From Myxococcota bacterium (GTDB taxonomy: Bacteria > Myxococcota_A > UBA796), in the NCBI GenBank assembly GCA_029251165.1, contig JAQXDW010000048.1:1-36577 (forward strand): a stretch of DNA of 36,577 nt, in the 5' to 3' direction. Position 1 is the first letter of the stretch. The number at the start of each line of letters is the position of its first letter. The notes below the pieces were generated by a model. The model was given only the letters and a program-made list of their open reading frames with translations, did no database searches and was not told the DNA's origin. Below are positions 1 through 7,643 of the stretch, piece after piece. The position numbers and the translations under genes were made by a program.

Positions 1-1596
1 GCGGACGACAGCCCGATCCTGATCATCGACGCAGACACCGGGGAGCGCATCCCGCACTTCGCCGAGCTGGACATGTCTCAGGACGACGACACGCAGCGCA
101 TGCTCATGATCTACCCGGCCGCTCCCCTCGACTACGGCACCCGCTACCTCGTCGCGATCCGAAGCCTCACCGACACCGCCGGAGCCCCCATCGACCCATC
201 GGACGCCTTCAAGGCGCTGAGAGACGGGAGCGCGACCGATGACGAGGTCGTGGAGTCCCGCCGGGCGTACATGGACGACGCCGTCCTCGCACCGCTGGAG
301 ACCGCCGGGGTGTCGCGCGATGACCTCATCCTCGCCTGGGACTTCGTCACCGGATCAAAGGACGGCATCACCGGACGCGCCCGCTGGATCCGCGACGACC
401 TCACCGACCGCATCGACGCCGGAGAGATGTCCTACACCATCACCGAGATCGAGGAGAACCCCACCGAGTACGTCGGCCGGCGCATCTTCGGTGAGGTCAC
501 TGTGCCGCTGTACGCCGAGGAAGACGCCCGCGGCAGCCTGCTGACCCGTGGCGACGACGGCATGCCCTACTACAACGGGACCACCACCGTACCGTTCATC
601 GTCGTCGTGCCCGAGCGCCTCATCCGCGAGGGCACTCCCGGCGCGGTGATCCAGTACGGCCACGGCCTGCTCGGCAGCCACGAGGAGGTCACCTGGGGCG
701 GACACAGCTACCTGCCGCAGCTCGCCAACGAGTACGGCTACGTCCTCATCGCAGCAGACTGGACGGGCATGAGCGAGGACGACGAGCACAGCATCAAGCT
801 GATGCTGGTCGATGAGATTGACCAGTTCGCGATGATTCCAGAGCGGAGCCACCAGGGCTTCGCCGAGTTCCTGGCGACCATGCACCTCATCGGCGGTGCG
901 CTTGCAGAAGACGAGGCGATGCAGGTCACCGATCCGAAGTCCGGCGAGTCTCGCTCGGTGGTCAGCGAGGACGGCCGCTACTACTACGGCAACTCTCAGG
1001 GCGGCATCCTCGGCGGCGCCTACGCAGCGATCTCCAGCGAGGTCGAGCGGGCCACCTTCGGGGTCGGCGGCGCTCCCTACAGCCTGCTGCTGTTCCGCTC
1101 GGAGGACTTCTCAGCGTTCTTCCAGATCTTCCAGACGATGTACCCCAACCCACTCAATGTCGCGCTGTGGATGGGGTACATGCAGACCCTCTGGGACTCT
1201 GGAGAGTCTGCTGGCTACCTGAAGACCTACCAGGAGAGCCCGCTGGAGGGCAACGCACCGAAGGACGTCCTGCTGCAGGTCGCCATCGGCGATGCGCAGG
1301 TCACGACGCTGGGGGCGGCGTTCCAGGCGCGCGGAATCGGCGCATCGCTCATCGATCCGCCCGCGCGGGAGCGCTGGGGGATCGACACCGTGAAGAGCGG
1401 CAGCACAGGCTCCGGGCTGGTGGAGTGGGACTATGGGGTGGCTGAGCCGTTCGAGAACATCCCGCCAGCAGAAGACACCGACACCCACGAGGGACCGCGC
1501 CGAGAGCTCGAAGCGATGGAGCAGCTGCACCTGTTCTTCTCGACCGGTGCGCTGGTAAACACCTGCGACGGTCCCTGCACCGGCACCCTGGACTGA
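1..1596 (+). CDS. Alpha/beta hydrolase, lipase-like (5' truncated by window)
   Basis: The reading frame is open from base 1, so the gene starts upstream and the ATG at 73 is probably internal. The C-terminal 531 residues are present. A serine-hydrolase fold is indicated by an oxyanion-type GHGLLGS segment, the nucleophile elbow YGNSQGGILGG (Ser codon near 994), then a candidate acid in IGDAQV and a candidate His in DTDTHEG, in the usual Ser-Asp-His order. The N-terminal part resembles the beta-rich domain seen before the hydrolase domain in large secreted lipase-like proteins of Myxococcota, so a signal peptide or lipobox is probably upstream. Substrate unknown: an ester or lipid is likely. 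It ends 3 bp before the convergent stop of the histidine kinase gene. Confidence 0.75.
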   Translation, partial: ADDSPILIIDADTGERIPHFAELDMSQDDDTQRMLMIYPAAPLDYGTRYLVAIRSLTDTAGAPIDPSDAFKALRDGSATDDEVVESRRAYMDDAVLAPLETAGVSRDDLILAWDFVTGSKDGITGRARWIRDDLTDRIDAGEMSYTITEIEENPTEYVGRRIFGEVTVPLYAEEDARGSLLTRGDDGMPYYNGTTTVPFIVVVPERLIREGTPGAVIQYGHGLLGSHEEVTWGGHSYLPQLANEYGYVLIAADWTGMSEDDEHSIKLMLVDEIDQFAMIPERSHQGFAEFLATMHLIGGALAEDEAMQVTDPKSGESRSVVSEDGRYYYGNSQGGILGGAYAAISSEVERATFGVGGAPYSLLLFRSEDFSAFFQIFQTMYPNPLNVALWMGYMQTLWDSGESAGYLKTYQESPLEGNAPKDVLLQVAIGDAQVTTLGAAFQARGIGASLIDPPARERWGIDTVKSGSTGSGLVEWDYGVAEPFENIPPAEDTDTHEGPRRELEAMEQLHLFFSTGALVNTCDGPCTGTLD

Positions 1597-1599
1597 CCC

Positions 1600-2943
1600 T
1601 CAGGCAGAGACGCTCGCGAGAGCTGGGCGCCCCCAGGTCGAGAGCACCTCGCTGAGGGTCTCTCGCTGTACTGGCTTGGCAATGTGCGCATTCATCCCCG
1701 CCTCCAGGCACTTCCTCTGGTCCTCCTCGAGGACACTGGCCGTCAGCGCGATGATGGGCGTTGTGGACGTCTCCGTCCTCAGCTGTCGGATCCGACGCGT
1801 CGTCTCGAACCCATCCATGTCCGGCATCTGACAGTCCATCAGGATCACATCAACGTCTCTGGTCTGGAGCACCTCCAGGGCCTCCGCTCCAGAGGTGGCC
1901 TCGATGACCTCGACTCCCAGAATCTCCAGAAGTCGTCGCGCAACCAGCCGGTTGACCGGATGGTCATCCACCAGCAGGACCCGCGCGTCTTGCTGGCTGA
2001 TCGGTGCTGCAGCACGCTCCAGCGTCAGCGCGATCTCCACAGGCTGGCAGGGAATCGTGAAGGAGAGCTGGGTGCCCTCTCCGGGAATACTCTGCAGGGT
2101 CAGCTCGCCGCCCCACAAGCGGACCAGGTGCCGGGAGATCGCCAGACCAAGACCCGTCCCGCCATGCCGGCGGCTGCTGCCGCTGTCAGCCTGGGCAAAC
2201 CGCTCAAAGATGTGGACCAGCTGGTCAGAGCAGATGCCAATCCCGGTGTCGGTGACCGACACATGGAGCTGCTCTCCACGGTGCTCCATGGACACGGAGA
2301 CCGATCCAGACTCCGTGAATTTACAGGCGTTCCCGATCAGGTTCACGAGCACCTGCCGCAGCCGCCGCGCGTCCGCCAGGATGCCATCGGGAACAGACGG
2401 CGAGATCTGCGCGGAGACCTCCAGGCCGCTGGCATCGGGCATGTGCTTGAGGCTGGAGATGACCTCGCTGACCAGCCTACGGGGAGAAATGGGCGTCAGC
2501 TTAAGCGGGAGTGCGCCAGACTCCACGCGTGTGAAGTCGAGGATGTCATCGATGAGCCCGAGCAGGTGCTGAGAGGCCTGAGAGAGGAGGTCGAGGTACC
2601 CAGACTGCACCTCTGAGAGCGCCGTAGACTCCAGGATCTGGGCCACACCGATCACCGCATTGAGCGGTGTGCGAAGCTCATGGGACATGTTGGCCAGGAA
2701 GCGACTCTTGGAGAGGGCTGCTTCCTCGGCTTTGTTTCGCGCCACGCTCAGCTCAACATTGCGAGACTCCACCTCGCGCGTTCGCTCCTTGACCAGTCGG
2801 TCCAGGTGAATGTTCTGCTCAAACAGCCCAAAGTCTGAGCCCGCTGAATTAATCGACCGCTGCACCCGCCGAATCAGCACGCGGTTGACCTTCTCCAGGC
2901 GCTCAATTTCCTTGAGCAGCTCCGCGCGGCTTGGATCGCTCAT
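1600..2943 (-). CDS. Soluble hybrid sensor histidine kinase/response regulator
   Basis: 447 residues without a membrane segment or PAS domain. An N-terminal coiled coil (about residues 8-80) leads into HisKA with the phosphorylated His in FLANMSHELRTPLN (H88). HATPase_c follows, with N-box NLIGNACKFT (201-210), G1 DTGIG (232-236) and G2 GGTGLGLAI (261-269). A C-terminal receiver domain (about 321-440) has the acidic pair in LLVDDH, phospho-acceptor D370 in VILMDCQMPDMDG and K423 in IAKP. No output domain is present, so the phosphate probably passes to an HPt protein elsewhere. Its ATG overlaps the stop of the FIST gene by 4 bp (ATGA), so the two are translationally coupled. With no sensor of its own, the kinase is probably controlled by the FIST protein in trans. 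Confidence 0.92.
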   Translation of the reverse strand: MSDPSRAELLKEIERLEKVNRVLIRRVQRSINSAGSDFGLFEQNIHLDRLVKERTREVESRNVELSVARNKAEEAALSKSRFLANMSHELRTPLNAVIGVAQILESTALSEVQSGYLDLLSQASQHLLGLIDDILDFTRVESGALPLKLTPISPRRLVSEVISSLKHMPDASGLEVSAQISPSVPDGILADARRLRQVLVNLIGNACKFTESGSVSVSMEHRGEQLHVSVTDTGIGICSDQLVHIFERFAQADSGSSRRHGGTGLGLAISRHLVRLWGGELTLQSIPGEGTQLSFTIPCQPVEIALTLERAAAPISQQDARVLLVDDHPVNRLVARRLLEILGVEVIEATSGAEALEVLQTRDVDVILMDCQMPDMDGFETTRRIRQLRTETSTTPIIALTASVLEEDQRKCLEAGMNAHIAKPVQRETLSEVLSTWGRPALASVSA

Positions 2944-4061
2944 GCTTTCACCCCCAGGGCGACACCCGTGAAGGTCTGGTTGACATGCACCCCACCTCGC
3001 TGCTCGCCGTAAGTGTGAAAGCCGATGAGGTTGTGACGCTGGGTGATCACCTTGGCGGCTTCGAACTGGTCGCGCGCCCTCAGCTCCAGCCGTCGCAGGA
3101 TGCAGTCAAAGCCGATCAGAACAGACGCCCCACCGACCGCCTGCTGTGCATCGGTCAGGCAGCGGTCCCAGTCCGCCAGGAGGTCCTTTCCAGACCCAAG
3201 CGACAGGACCAGCCCCTCCTCAATGGCGCAGAAGAAGACGAGGCTCTTGTCGGGCTGAGCCCGCTGAATGGATCGCACAAAGACCTCATCTCCGATGCGA
3301 AGAACCATCGGGTACCGAGAGAAGATGTCCGGCCCGAGCGCCTCGATGGGCACCCCGACGCGGGCAGCGTATGCATCTGCGGCTGGCATTCCGTCGATCT
3401 CGAAGACGATCCGGCGGTCCGGTGCAGCCTCCGTGATGACCATAATCTGGGGACGCTCGCAGATGTGCTGGGTCTTGATAAGCGACCATGGCAGCGGTGT
3501 GTTGATGATCGCAAGGACAGCCGCGTCCGTCTGAAAGCGACCCTCCAGCCAGACTCCGGTCTGCTCAAAGCAGAGATCATCTCCAGCGCTGCCACCGACC
3601 AGCGGGATGTCCGGCAGGATGGAGTGCAGCGAGGCCATCAGGCGCTCCTCTGCACCGGAGAGGCCGTCGATGAGCACCACTCCGAAGCTGCTCCAGCCGT
3701 CTGGACACGTCTCGGTGTGCTGTCGACACTGCTGCCGCACAGCGGAGAGCGCTCTACTGTCGAGGTTCTGAAGTGATGGAATCGGCACTACAGTAACGTC
3801 CAGCTCCCCCTTAAGGGTCACACCAACAACAGTGCCCTGCTGGAAGCCGTCAGGGCCAATCTCTCCCGCAGTGGTGCATCCAAGAACCGGCCCCTGTAGG
3901 ACGGAGCGTAGTTCCTTTTCGAGTGCCGGCAGATCGCAGTCCCGTGTCGAGAACAAGATCGTCAGATCACTGTCCTCCCCACTGAGCGCCTGAGAGATGA
4001 CCTCAGCGACCTGTGATGTGTCTGAACCTGAGGCCGTGAATCGGCATGTTTTAAGGGACAT
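2940..4061 (-). CDS. FIST-domain sensor protein (FIST_N + FIST_C)
   Basis: A cytoplasmic protein of 373 residues with the FIST layout. The N-terminal part has the TILFSTRDCD strand and the LGCTTAGEIGPDGF signature. The C-terminal part ends with the typical IGFHTYGEQ...NQTFTGVALG segment. FIST domains sense small ligands. One branch (NosP) binds heme and nitric oxide and regulates a partner histidine kinase. I chose the ATG at 4061 because GGAGAG lies 6 bp upstream; a GTG at 4094 would add 11 residues but has no comparable ribosome-binding site. It overlaps the downstream hybrid kinase by 4 bp. The ligand (NO, amino acid or other) cannot be read from the sequence. Confidence 0.88.
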   Translation of the reverse strand: MSLKTCRFTASGSDTSQVAEVISQALSGEDSDLTILFSTRDCDLPALEKELRSVLQGPVLGCTTAGEIGPDGFQQGTVVGVTLKGELDVTVVPIPSLQNLDSRALSAVRQQCRQHTETCPDGWSSFGVVLIDGLSGAEERLMASLHSILPDIPLVGGSAGDDLCFEQTGVWLEGRFQTDAAVLAIINTPLPWSLIKTQHICERPQIMVITEAAPDRRIVFEIDGMPAADAYAARVGVPIEALGPDIFSRYPMVLRIGDEVFVRSIQRAQPDKSLVFFCAIEEGLVLSLGSGKDLLADWDRCLTDAQQAVGGASVLIGFDCILRRLELRARDQFEAAKVITQRHNLIGFHTYGEQRGGVHVNQTFTGVALGVKA

Positions 4062-4103
4062 ACATGACTCTCCACTACGGAGACTCGGCTCCACACCCGT
4101 AAA

Positions 4104-4135
4104 CTTTAGCCCTGGGTAAGTGTAGACTCTGTCAA
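4104..4135 (-). promoter_or_regulatory. Candidate promoter for the FIST/histidine-kinase operon
   Basis: The minus strand reads TTGACA at 4135-4130, a perfect sigma70 -35 hexamer, about 70 bp before the FIST start. The best -10-like hexamer nearby is CTAAAG (4109-4104), at a spacing of 20 bp, which is long and a poor match. The -35 is clear but the promoter as a whole is tentative. Confidence 0.3.
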
Positions 4136-4285
4136 CAAAAGCAAGAGGAGCCCTCTCGACTCCACACGCAGCTCAGCTGCGGTGGCGTCTCCGCGTCACC
4201 GAAGCCTCCGTCCGATGCTCCCCAGGTGCGTTTGGCTCTCTGCAGATAAGGAACCTGTGTCCTTGCTTTCAGATCCCTCACGCAG

Positions 4286-4322
4286 AGTCTTCGTGTGCGG
4301 ACTCAGCCCTCCAGCGGAGGGC
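4286..4322 (-). terminator. Tandem hairpins after the fatty-acid operon
   Basis: Ten bases past the stop of the last operon gene there is a perfect 7-bp stem with a 3-base loop (GCCCTCC-AGC-GGAGGGC, 4306-4322 on the plus strand). A second weaker stem, GAGTC...GACTC (5 bp, 10-base loop), adjoins it. There is no U-tract, so if this ends transcription it is a non-canonical or Rho-assisted end, or it protects the mRNA 3' end. Confidence 0.4.
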
Positions 4323-4331
4323 GGGCGCTCA

Positions 4332-5546
4332 TCACGCCATCAGCTCCAGGCGTCCCTTCAAGAATTCACGCGCGACGACCATCCAGTGAACCTCGTCCGG
4401 TCCGTCCGCGATCCGAGCGGCCCGAGAGTGGCGATACCATCGCTGAAACGGCATGTCGTCGGAGTAGCCCAGTCCACCGTGAAGCTGGATGGCGTCGTCG
4501 AGGACCTGGCACAGCGCGCGCGCGACGTGGTTCTTGCACATCGAAGAGTAGGCGCGTGCAGTGCGCTCGTCTCCGCCCTCCGAGAGGATCTGGGCACAGT
4601 GGAGGGTCATCAGGTTGCCGGCGTGGATCCGAGAGACGTTCTCGGCGATGGTCTTCTGCACCATCTGGTGGTCTGCCAGCTTGCGTCCGAAGCTGATGCG
4701 GGTGTTGAGGTAGTCGCGGCAGAGGTGCATTGTGCGATCGGCGAGCCCAAGCCAGCGCATGCAGTGGGTGAGCCGAGCCGGCACCAGGCGCGTCTGCGCA
4801 AGCCGGAAGCCCATGCCCACCCCCCCGAGCACCGCATCGGCGCTGACGCGGACGCTGTGGAACTTCATCTCGCCTTCGAGGTGGTCGAGGACATCGGGTG
4901 CCATCACCGGAATGTCGCGAACATGCTCGACGCCCTCGGCGTGCCGATCGACGAGGAACAGGGTCGCACCGGATCGACGGTCCTCAGAGGTTCGGGCCAT
5001 GACGATGAGGAAGGAGGCCGGACCACCGCCGGTGGAGTACCACTTGTGGCCGTCGATGATCCAGTCGTCGCCGTCGCGAACCGCGGCTGTGCGGAGGTTG
5101 GAAGGATCGGCACCGGCGCCGGGAGCGGGCTCGGTCATGCAGAAGGCGCTGGAGATCTCAGCGTTGACCAGCGGGCGCAAGTAGCGCTCCTTCATCGCTG
5201 GACTGGCAGTCTTGAGGAGGACATCCATGTTGCCCTGATCGGGGGCATCGCAGTTGAAGACCTTGGCCCCCAGCAGCGAGCGCCCCATCTCCCGGAACAA
5301 GGCACACATGCCCATGATGCCGAGGCCGTGTCCGCCGAGGTCTTGTGGGAGGTGCGGCACCCAGAGCCCCTCGGACTTTGCCTGCGCCTGGAGGGCCTTG
5401 AGGGTGTCGCGGCGGCCGGCGTTGCTCTCCTCCAGCATGGTGCGCTCAGCGGGAATGACGTGCTCATCCATGAAGGCACGCACGCGGCCTCGGAGCGGGC
5501 GGATGGACTCGGGGATGCCGTAGCTGTTCAAGACGTCTGGGTTCAT
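4332..5546 (-). CDS. Acyl-CoA dehydrogenase family protein, LvaC/ACAD11-like
   Basis: 404 residues covering the ACAD N-terminal helical, middle beta and C-terminal helical domains. Visible family motifs include FCMTEPAPGAGADPSNL (FAD/substrate loop), WIIDGHKWYSTGG and LHGGLGYSDDMP. The C-terminus reads ARIADGPDEVH, so the position of the usual catalytic Glu (YEG in MCAD/SCAD) is Asp381. The DGPDEVH form is typical of the ACAD10/ACAD11 branch. In the Pseudomonas putida levulinate pathway the equivalent LvaC converts a 4-phosphoacyl-CoA to a 3-hydroxyacyl-CoA instead of carrying out ordinary dehydrogenation. It overlaps the DUF6285 gene by 4 bp and is last in the operon. The enzyme class is certain; the substrate is inferred from the neighbours. 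Confidence 0.88.
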   Translation of the reverse strand: MNPDVLNSYGIPESIRPLRGRVRAFMDEHVIPAERTMLEESNAGRRDTLKALQAQAKSEGLWVPHLPQDLGGHGLGIMGMCALFREMGRSLLGAKVFNCDAPDQGNMDVLLKTASPAMKERYLRPLVNAEISSAFCMTEPAPGAGADPSNLRTAAVRDGDDWIIDGHKWYSTGGGPASFLIVMARTSEDRRSGATLFLVDRHAEGVEHVRDIPVMAPDVLDHLEGEMKFHSVRVSADAVLGGVGMGFRLAQTRLVPARLTHCMRWLGLADRTMHLCRDYLNTRISFGRKLADHQMVQKTIAENVSRIHAGNLMTLHCAQILSEGGDERTARAYSSMCKNHVARALCQVLDDAIQLHGGLGYSDDMPFQRWYRHSRAARIADGPDEVHWMVVAREFLKGRLELMA

Positions 5547-5923
5547 GGTTTCTCGATGTCCAGTGCGGTGTTGAAGCGGGGCTCGCTGACTGCGATCTGC
5601 GCAGCGAGTCCCTCCATCAGGGCAGCCCGAATGGCGTCGAGCACATCGGGCGGGGTGGCGGGATCTGCGATGAGGGTGTCCACAGCCTCGCGCAGGCTGT
5701 GGACGTCTCCCTCCAGGAGTCCGGTCAGTTGCATGAGCCGGGCCTGCTCTGTGGCGGTGTGCGCATCGGAGAGCTGCAGCTCCCGATAGACCACCTGCAG
5801 GAGGTGGGCAGCGATCTTGACCCGAAAGCGCAGGCCGGGGTCATCCACTGCCGGGGCAACCTGGCTGGCGAGAAACACCACCACCGCCTCCATCAGCGTC
5901 TGCTTCTGCGGCAGGTACTGCAT
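5543..5923 (-). CDS. DUF6285 protein, LvaB-like partner of the acyl-CoA kinase
   Basis: 126 residues, helical, soluble and without catalytic motifs. The pattern, an N-terminal helix around LMEAVVVFLASQVAPAV and then the RFRVKIAAHLLQVVYREL segment, matches the DUF6285 family. That family almost always sits between an aminoglycoside-phosphotransferase-like kinase and an ACAD10/11-like dehydrogenase. The Pseudomonas LvaB protein is the same kind of small subunit and is needed with LvaA for phosphorylation of 4-hydroxyacyl-CoA. Here it lies 11 bp after the kinase gene and overlaps the dehydrogenase start by 4 bp (ATGA), exactly the lvaABC order. Family assignment is by recognition of sequence and context. 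Confidence 0.8.
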   Translation of the reverse strand: MQYLPQKQTLMEAVVVFLASQVAPAVDDPGLRFRVKIAAHLLQVVYRELQLSDAHTATEQARLMQLTGLLEGDVHSLREAVDTLIADPATPPDVLDAIRAALMEGLAAQIAVSEPRFNTALDIEKP

Positions 5924-5934
5924 CGTCGTCTCCC

Positions 5935-6942
5935 TCAGATTGCAGGCGGACCGACCTCAATGAGTCGGAGCGCCTCGTACTCCATCTCTGCTGACCGCCG
6001 AGCGATGGCGAGCAGCTCCAGATCGGCCTCGCCGCCACGGAGGTAGCGCAGCCCCTGGACCACCGCGCCGATGGCCCAGCGGAGGTTGCCGAGCACCTCA
6101 AAGTAGTGGACCAGCGCCGGATCGACGCTGCGTCCAGAAGCCTGGGCATAGGACCGGTAGAACCGCGTCCGCTCACACAGCCCGCCGACCGGATTTCCGA
6201 CACGACCGAACCGCCAGTCCCGCACACACAGCCAGGCGAGGTCCTCCATCGGGTTGCCCCAGTGGGCGAACTCCCAGTCGAGCACCGCGCTCAGCCCGTC
6301 GGGCCCGACCAGGAAGTTGCCGATGCGAAAGTCGCCGTGGACCAGGACCACCTCAGAGGCCCTCGGACGGTGCTCTTCGAGCCAGCGCATCGCCAGAGAC
6401 AGCGCGGGGTGCGCCTCGGGGATGTCCGCCATGCTGGCGCGCTGAAAGGCCAGCATCTCTGCGATGACGTCGCCGTCGGGAGAGATGGTGGGGATGGAGA
6501 GATCGGGATTGGTCGCTGGGGTGATCCGATGGATGGCCGCAGCCGCGGCGGCGAGCTGCTCAGGGAGGACCGCCCGGGCGGTCGCGAGGGCCGACGAGCG
6601 CACAACCTTTGCGCCGATCGCGACCCCGTCCGCCCAGTCCATGAAGTAGCCCCAGGCGCCGGGGCGAACGAGCCCCTCACGCAGGCCCGTCACGGCGGGC
6701 GTCGGGACACCTGCGGCGACCGCAGCCTGGATGATGGCATACTCCTCGCGGCGGGAGAGGCTTCCGGGAAGGGATCCCACAGCATCGCTGCGAAGAACCA
6801 TCTTCTCGGGCACACCATCGCGCAGGGTCTGGATGACGAAGTTGTCCTGACAGGCACCACCAGCCAGGGGACGAACCCTGGTGACCTGGATCGCACCGCT
6901 GCTCTGCTCGCTGAGCCAGGTCCGGATCTGCTCCTCCATCAT
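5935..6942 (-). CDS. Phosphotransferase (APH/ACAD10-like), candidate 4-hydroxyacyl-CoA kinase, LvaA-like
   Basis: 335 residues from the chosen start. The catalytic loop is VLVHGDFRIGNFLV (Brenner motif, H202, D204, N209), and LDWEFAHWGNPMEDLAWL carries the metal-binding Asp (D222). The ATP-binding N-lobe begins with RPLAGGACQDNF and has Lys/Arg in EKMVLRSDAV. In this neighbourhood the likely substrate is a 4-hydroxyacyl-CoA rather than an antibiotic: mammalian ACAD10/11 and bacterial LvaA use such domains to phosphorylate the gamma-hydroxyl before its removal. The ATG at 6942 overlaps the stop of the upstream P-loop gene (ATGA) and has GGAGGA just before it. The 15 extra upstream codons lie inside the P-loop gene and are probably not translated. 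Confidence 0.85.
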   Translation of the reverse strand: MMEEQIRTWLSEQSSGAIQVTRVRPLAGGACQDNFVIQTLRDGVPEKMVLRSDAVGSLPGSLSRREEYAIIQAAVAAGVPTPAVTGLREGLVRPGAWGYFMDWADGVAIGAKVVRSSALATARAVLPEQLAAAAAAIHRITPATNPDLSIPTISPDGDVIAEMLAFQRASMADIPEAHPALSLAMRWLEEHRPRASEVVLVHGDFRIGNFLVGPDGLSAVLDWEFAHWGNPMEDLAWLCVRDWRFGRVGNPVGGLCERTRFYRSYAQASGRSVDPALVHYFEVLGNLRWAIGAVVQGLRYLRGGEADLELLAIARRSAEMEYEALRLIEVGPPAI

Positions 6943-7577
6943 TCCTCCATCTGCTGCAGTCGCTCCAGAACCGCAGCATAGCTCCATGGCTTCAGATCGA
7001 GGGTCTGCTCGGCATGTCGGACGTCGATCTCGAGCGCTTCGCAGAGGTGACGGGCCAGGCGAAGCCGACCGCGACCGACCGGGAAGCGCAGGACGACCGT
7101 CGCCCGAAGCTCTGGCGCAATGCCCTCCATCATGCCCAGTGCCGTCGCGCCCTCAGCGTCGGTGATGATGGTCTTCAGGCCAGCATCGGCACGGACACCG
7201 ATCAGGGCCTGGATCGCAGCAGCCATTCCCGGACGATGGGGAAGGAACGACGGCCCCTCCAAGATCAACGCCGGGAGGGTGTCGAGCTGGTCTGGCCACT
7301 GCCGCTGACGAACCTGATGGGAGACCGCATCGAGCAGGGCGCGCTCGTGGAGGTGGAGGGTGCCTGGCTCGACGAGCCGGTGCGCCACGGAGGTCTTGCC
7401 GACCCCGCGTGGTCCAAGCAGGAAGACGAGCGGACGCTCCCGCACCGACCGGGGCAGCGGCTTGCCGCCCAGGAACTCTGAGCTGGTGCCGGAGACCAGA
7501 GCAGTCGCCGGGCCGCGGCGGCGGCGGCGGCGGCGCCTGGGGACCGGATCCGGCCTGTCGCGCTGGCTGTCGTTCAT
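6939..7577 (-). CDS. Small P-loop NTPase with Arg-rich N-terminus, unknown role
   Basis: 212 residues. A run of eight consecutive arginines (about residues 14-21) is followed by a Walker A motif GPRGVGKTS (about 55-63). A hydrophobic strand LPALILEGPSF may serve as Walker B. The rest is alpha/beta, with KTIITDAEG and a helical C-terminus. No helicase, kinase-LID or GTPase G4 motif is obvious. The gene lies 62 bp after the acyl-CoA dehydrogenase and overlaps the kinase start by 4 bp, so it is co-expressed with LvaA-like kinase synthesis. It is not part of the known lva pathway. The polyarginine could bind nucleic acid, acidic lipid or CoA esters: that is speculation. I do not recognise a named family. 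Confidence 0.7.
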   Translation of the reverse strand: MNDSQRDRPDPVPRRRRRRRRGPATALVSGTSSEFLGGKPLPRSVRERPLVFLLGPRGVGKTSVAHRLVEPGTLHLHERALLDAVSHQVRQRQWPDQLDTLPALILEGPSFLPHRPGMAAAIQALIGVRADAGLKTIITDAEGATALGMMEGIAPELRATVVLRFPVGRGRLRLARHLCEALEIDVRHAEQTLDLKPWSYAAVLERLQQMEE

Positions 7578-7624
7578 CCGGCCTCACACGTCGGCGGGAG
7601 CGATGCCCACCGTGTCGCAGGAGC

Positions 7625-7643
7625 CTGACCCTGCAGGGGTCAG
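7625..7643 (-). other. Intra-operon hairpin at the end of the acyl-CoA dehydrogenase gene
   Basis: A perfect 7-bp inverted repeat with a 5-base loop (plus strand CTGACCC-TGCAG-GGGTCAG) overlaps the dehydrogenase stop codon and precedes the 62-bp gap before the P-loop gene. No U-tract follows. It may be an mRNA processing or stability element, or a partial terminator that sets different levels for the two halves of the operon. Confidence 0.4.

Larger units (their letters stand above)
4062..4331. other. Intergenic region: FIST promoter side and end of the fatty-acid operon
   Basis: This is the longest gene-free stretch in the window (270 bp). It lies upstream of the minus-strand FIST/kinase operon and downstream of the minus-strand fatty-acid operon. 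It holds a consensus-like TTGACA on the minus strand (4135-4130) and two GC-rich inverted repeats near the end of the fatty-acid operon, annotated separately. No convincing small gene was seen: the open plus-strand frame through it is antisense continuation from the dehydrogenase gene. Confidence 0.6.

Noticed and set aside
4182..5789. 535-codon plus-strand open frame
   Set aside because: It is antisense to the LvaC-like dehydrogenase and DUF6285 genes, whose motifs are clear. High GC codon bias opens the opposite frame; its product has no recognisable motif.
5935..6942. Antibiotic-resistance phosphotransferase
   Set aside because: The Brenner motif is shared by many small-molecule kinases; tight linkage with DUF6285 and an ACAD11-like enzyme points to acyl-CoA metabolism.
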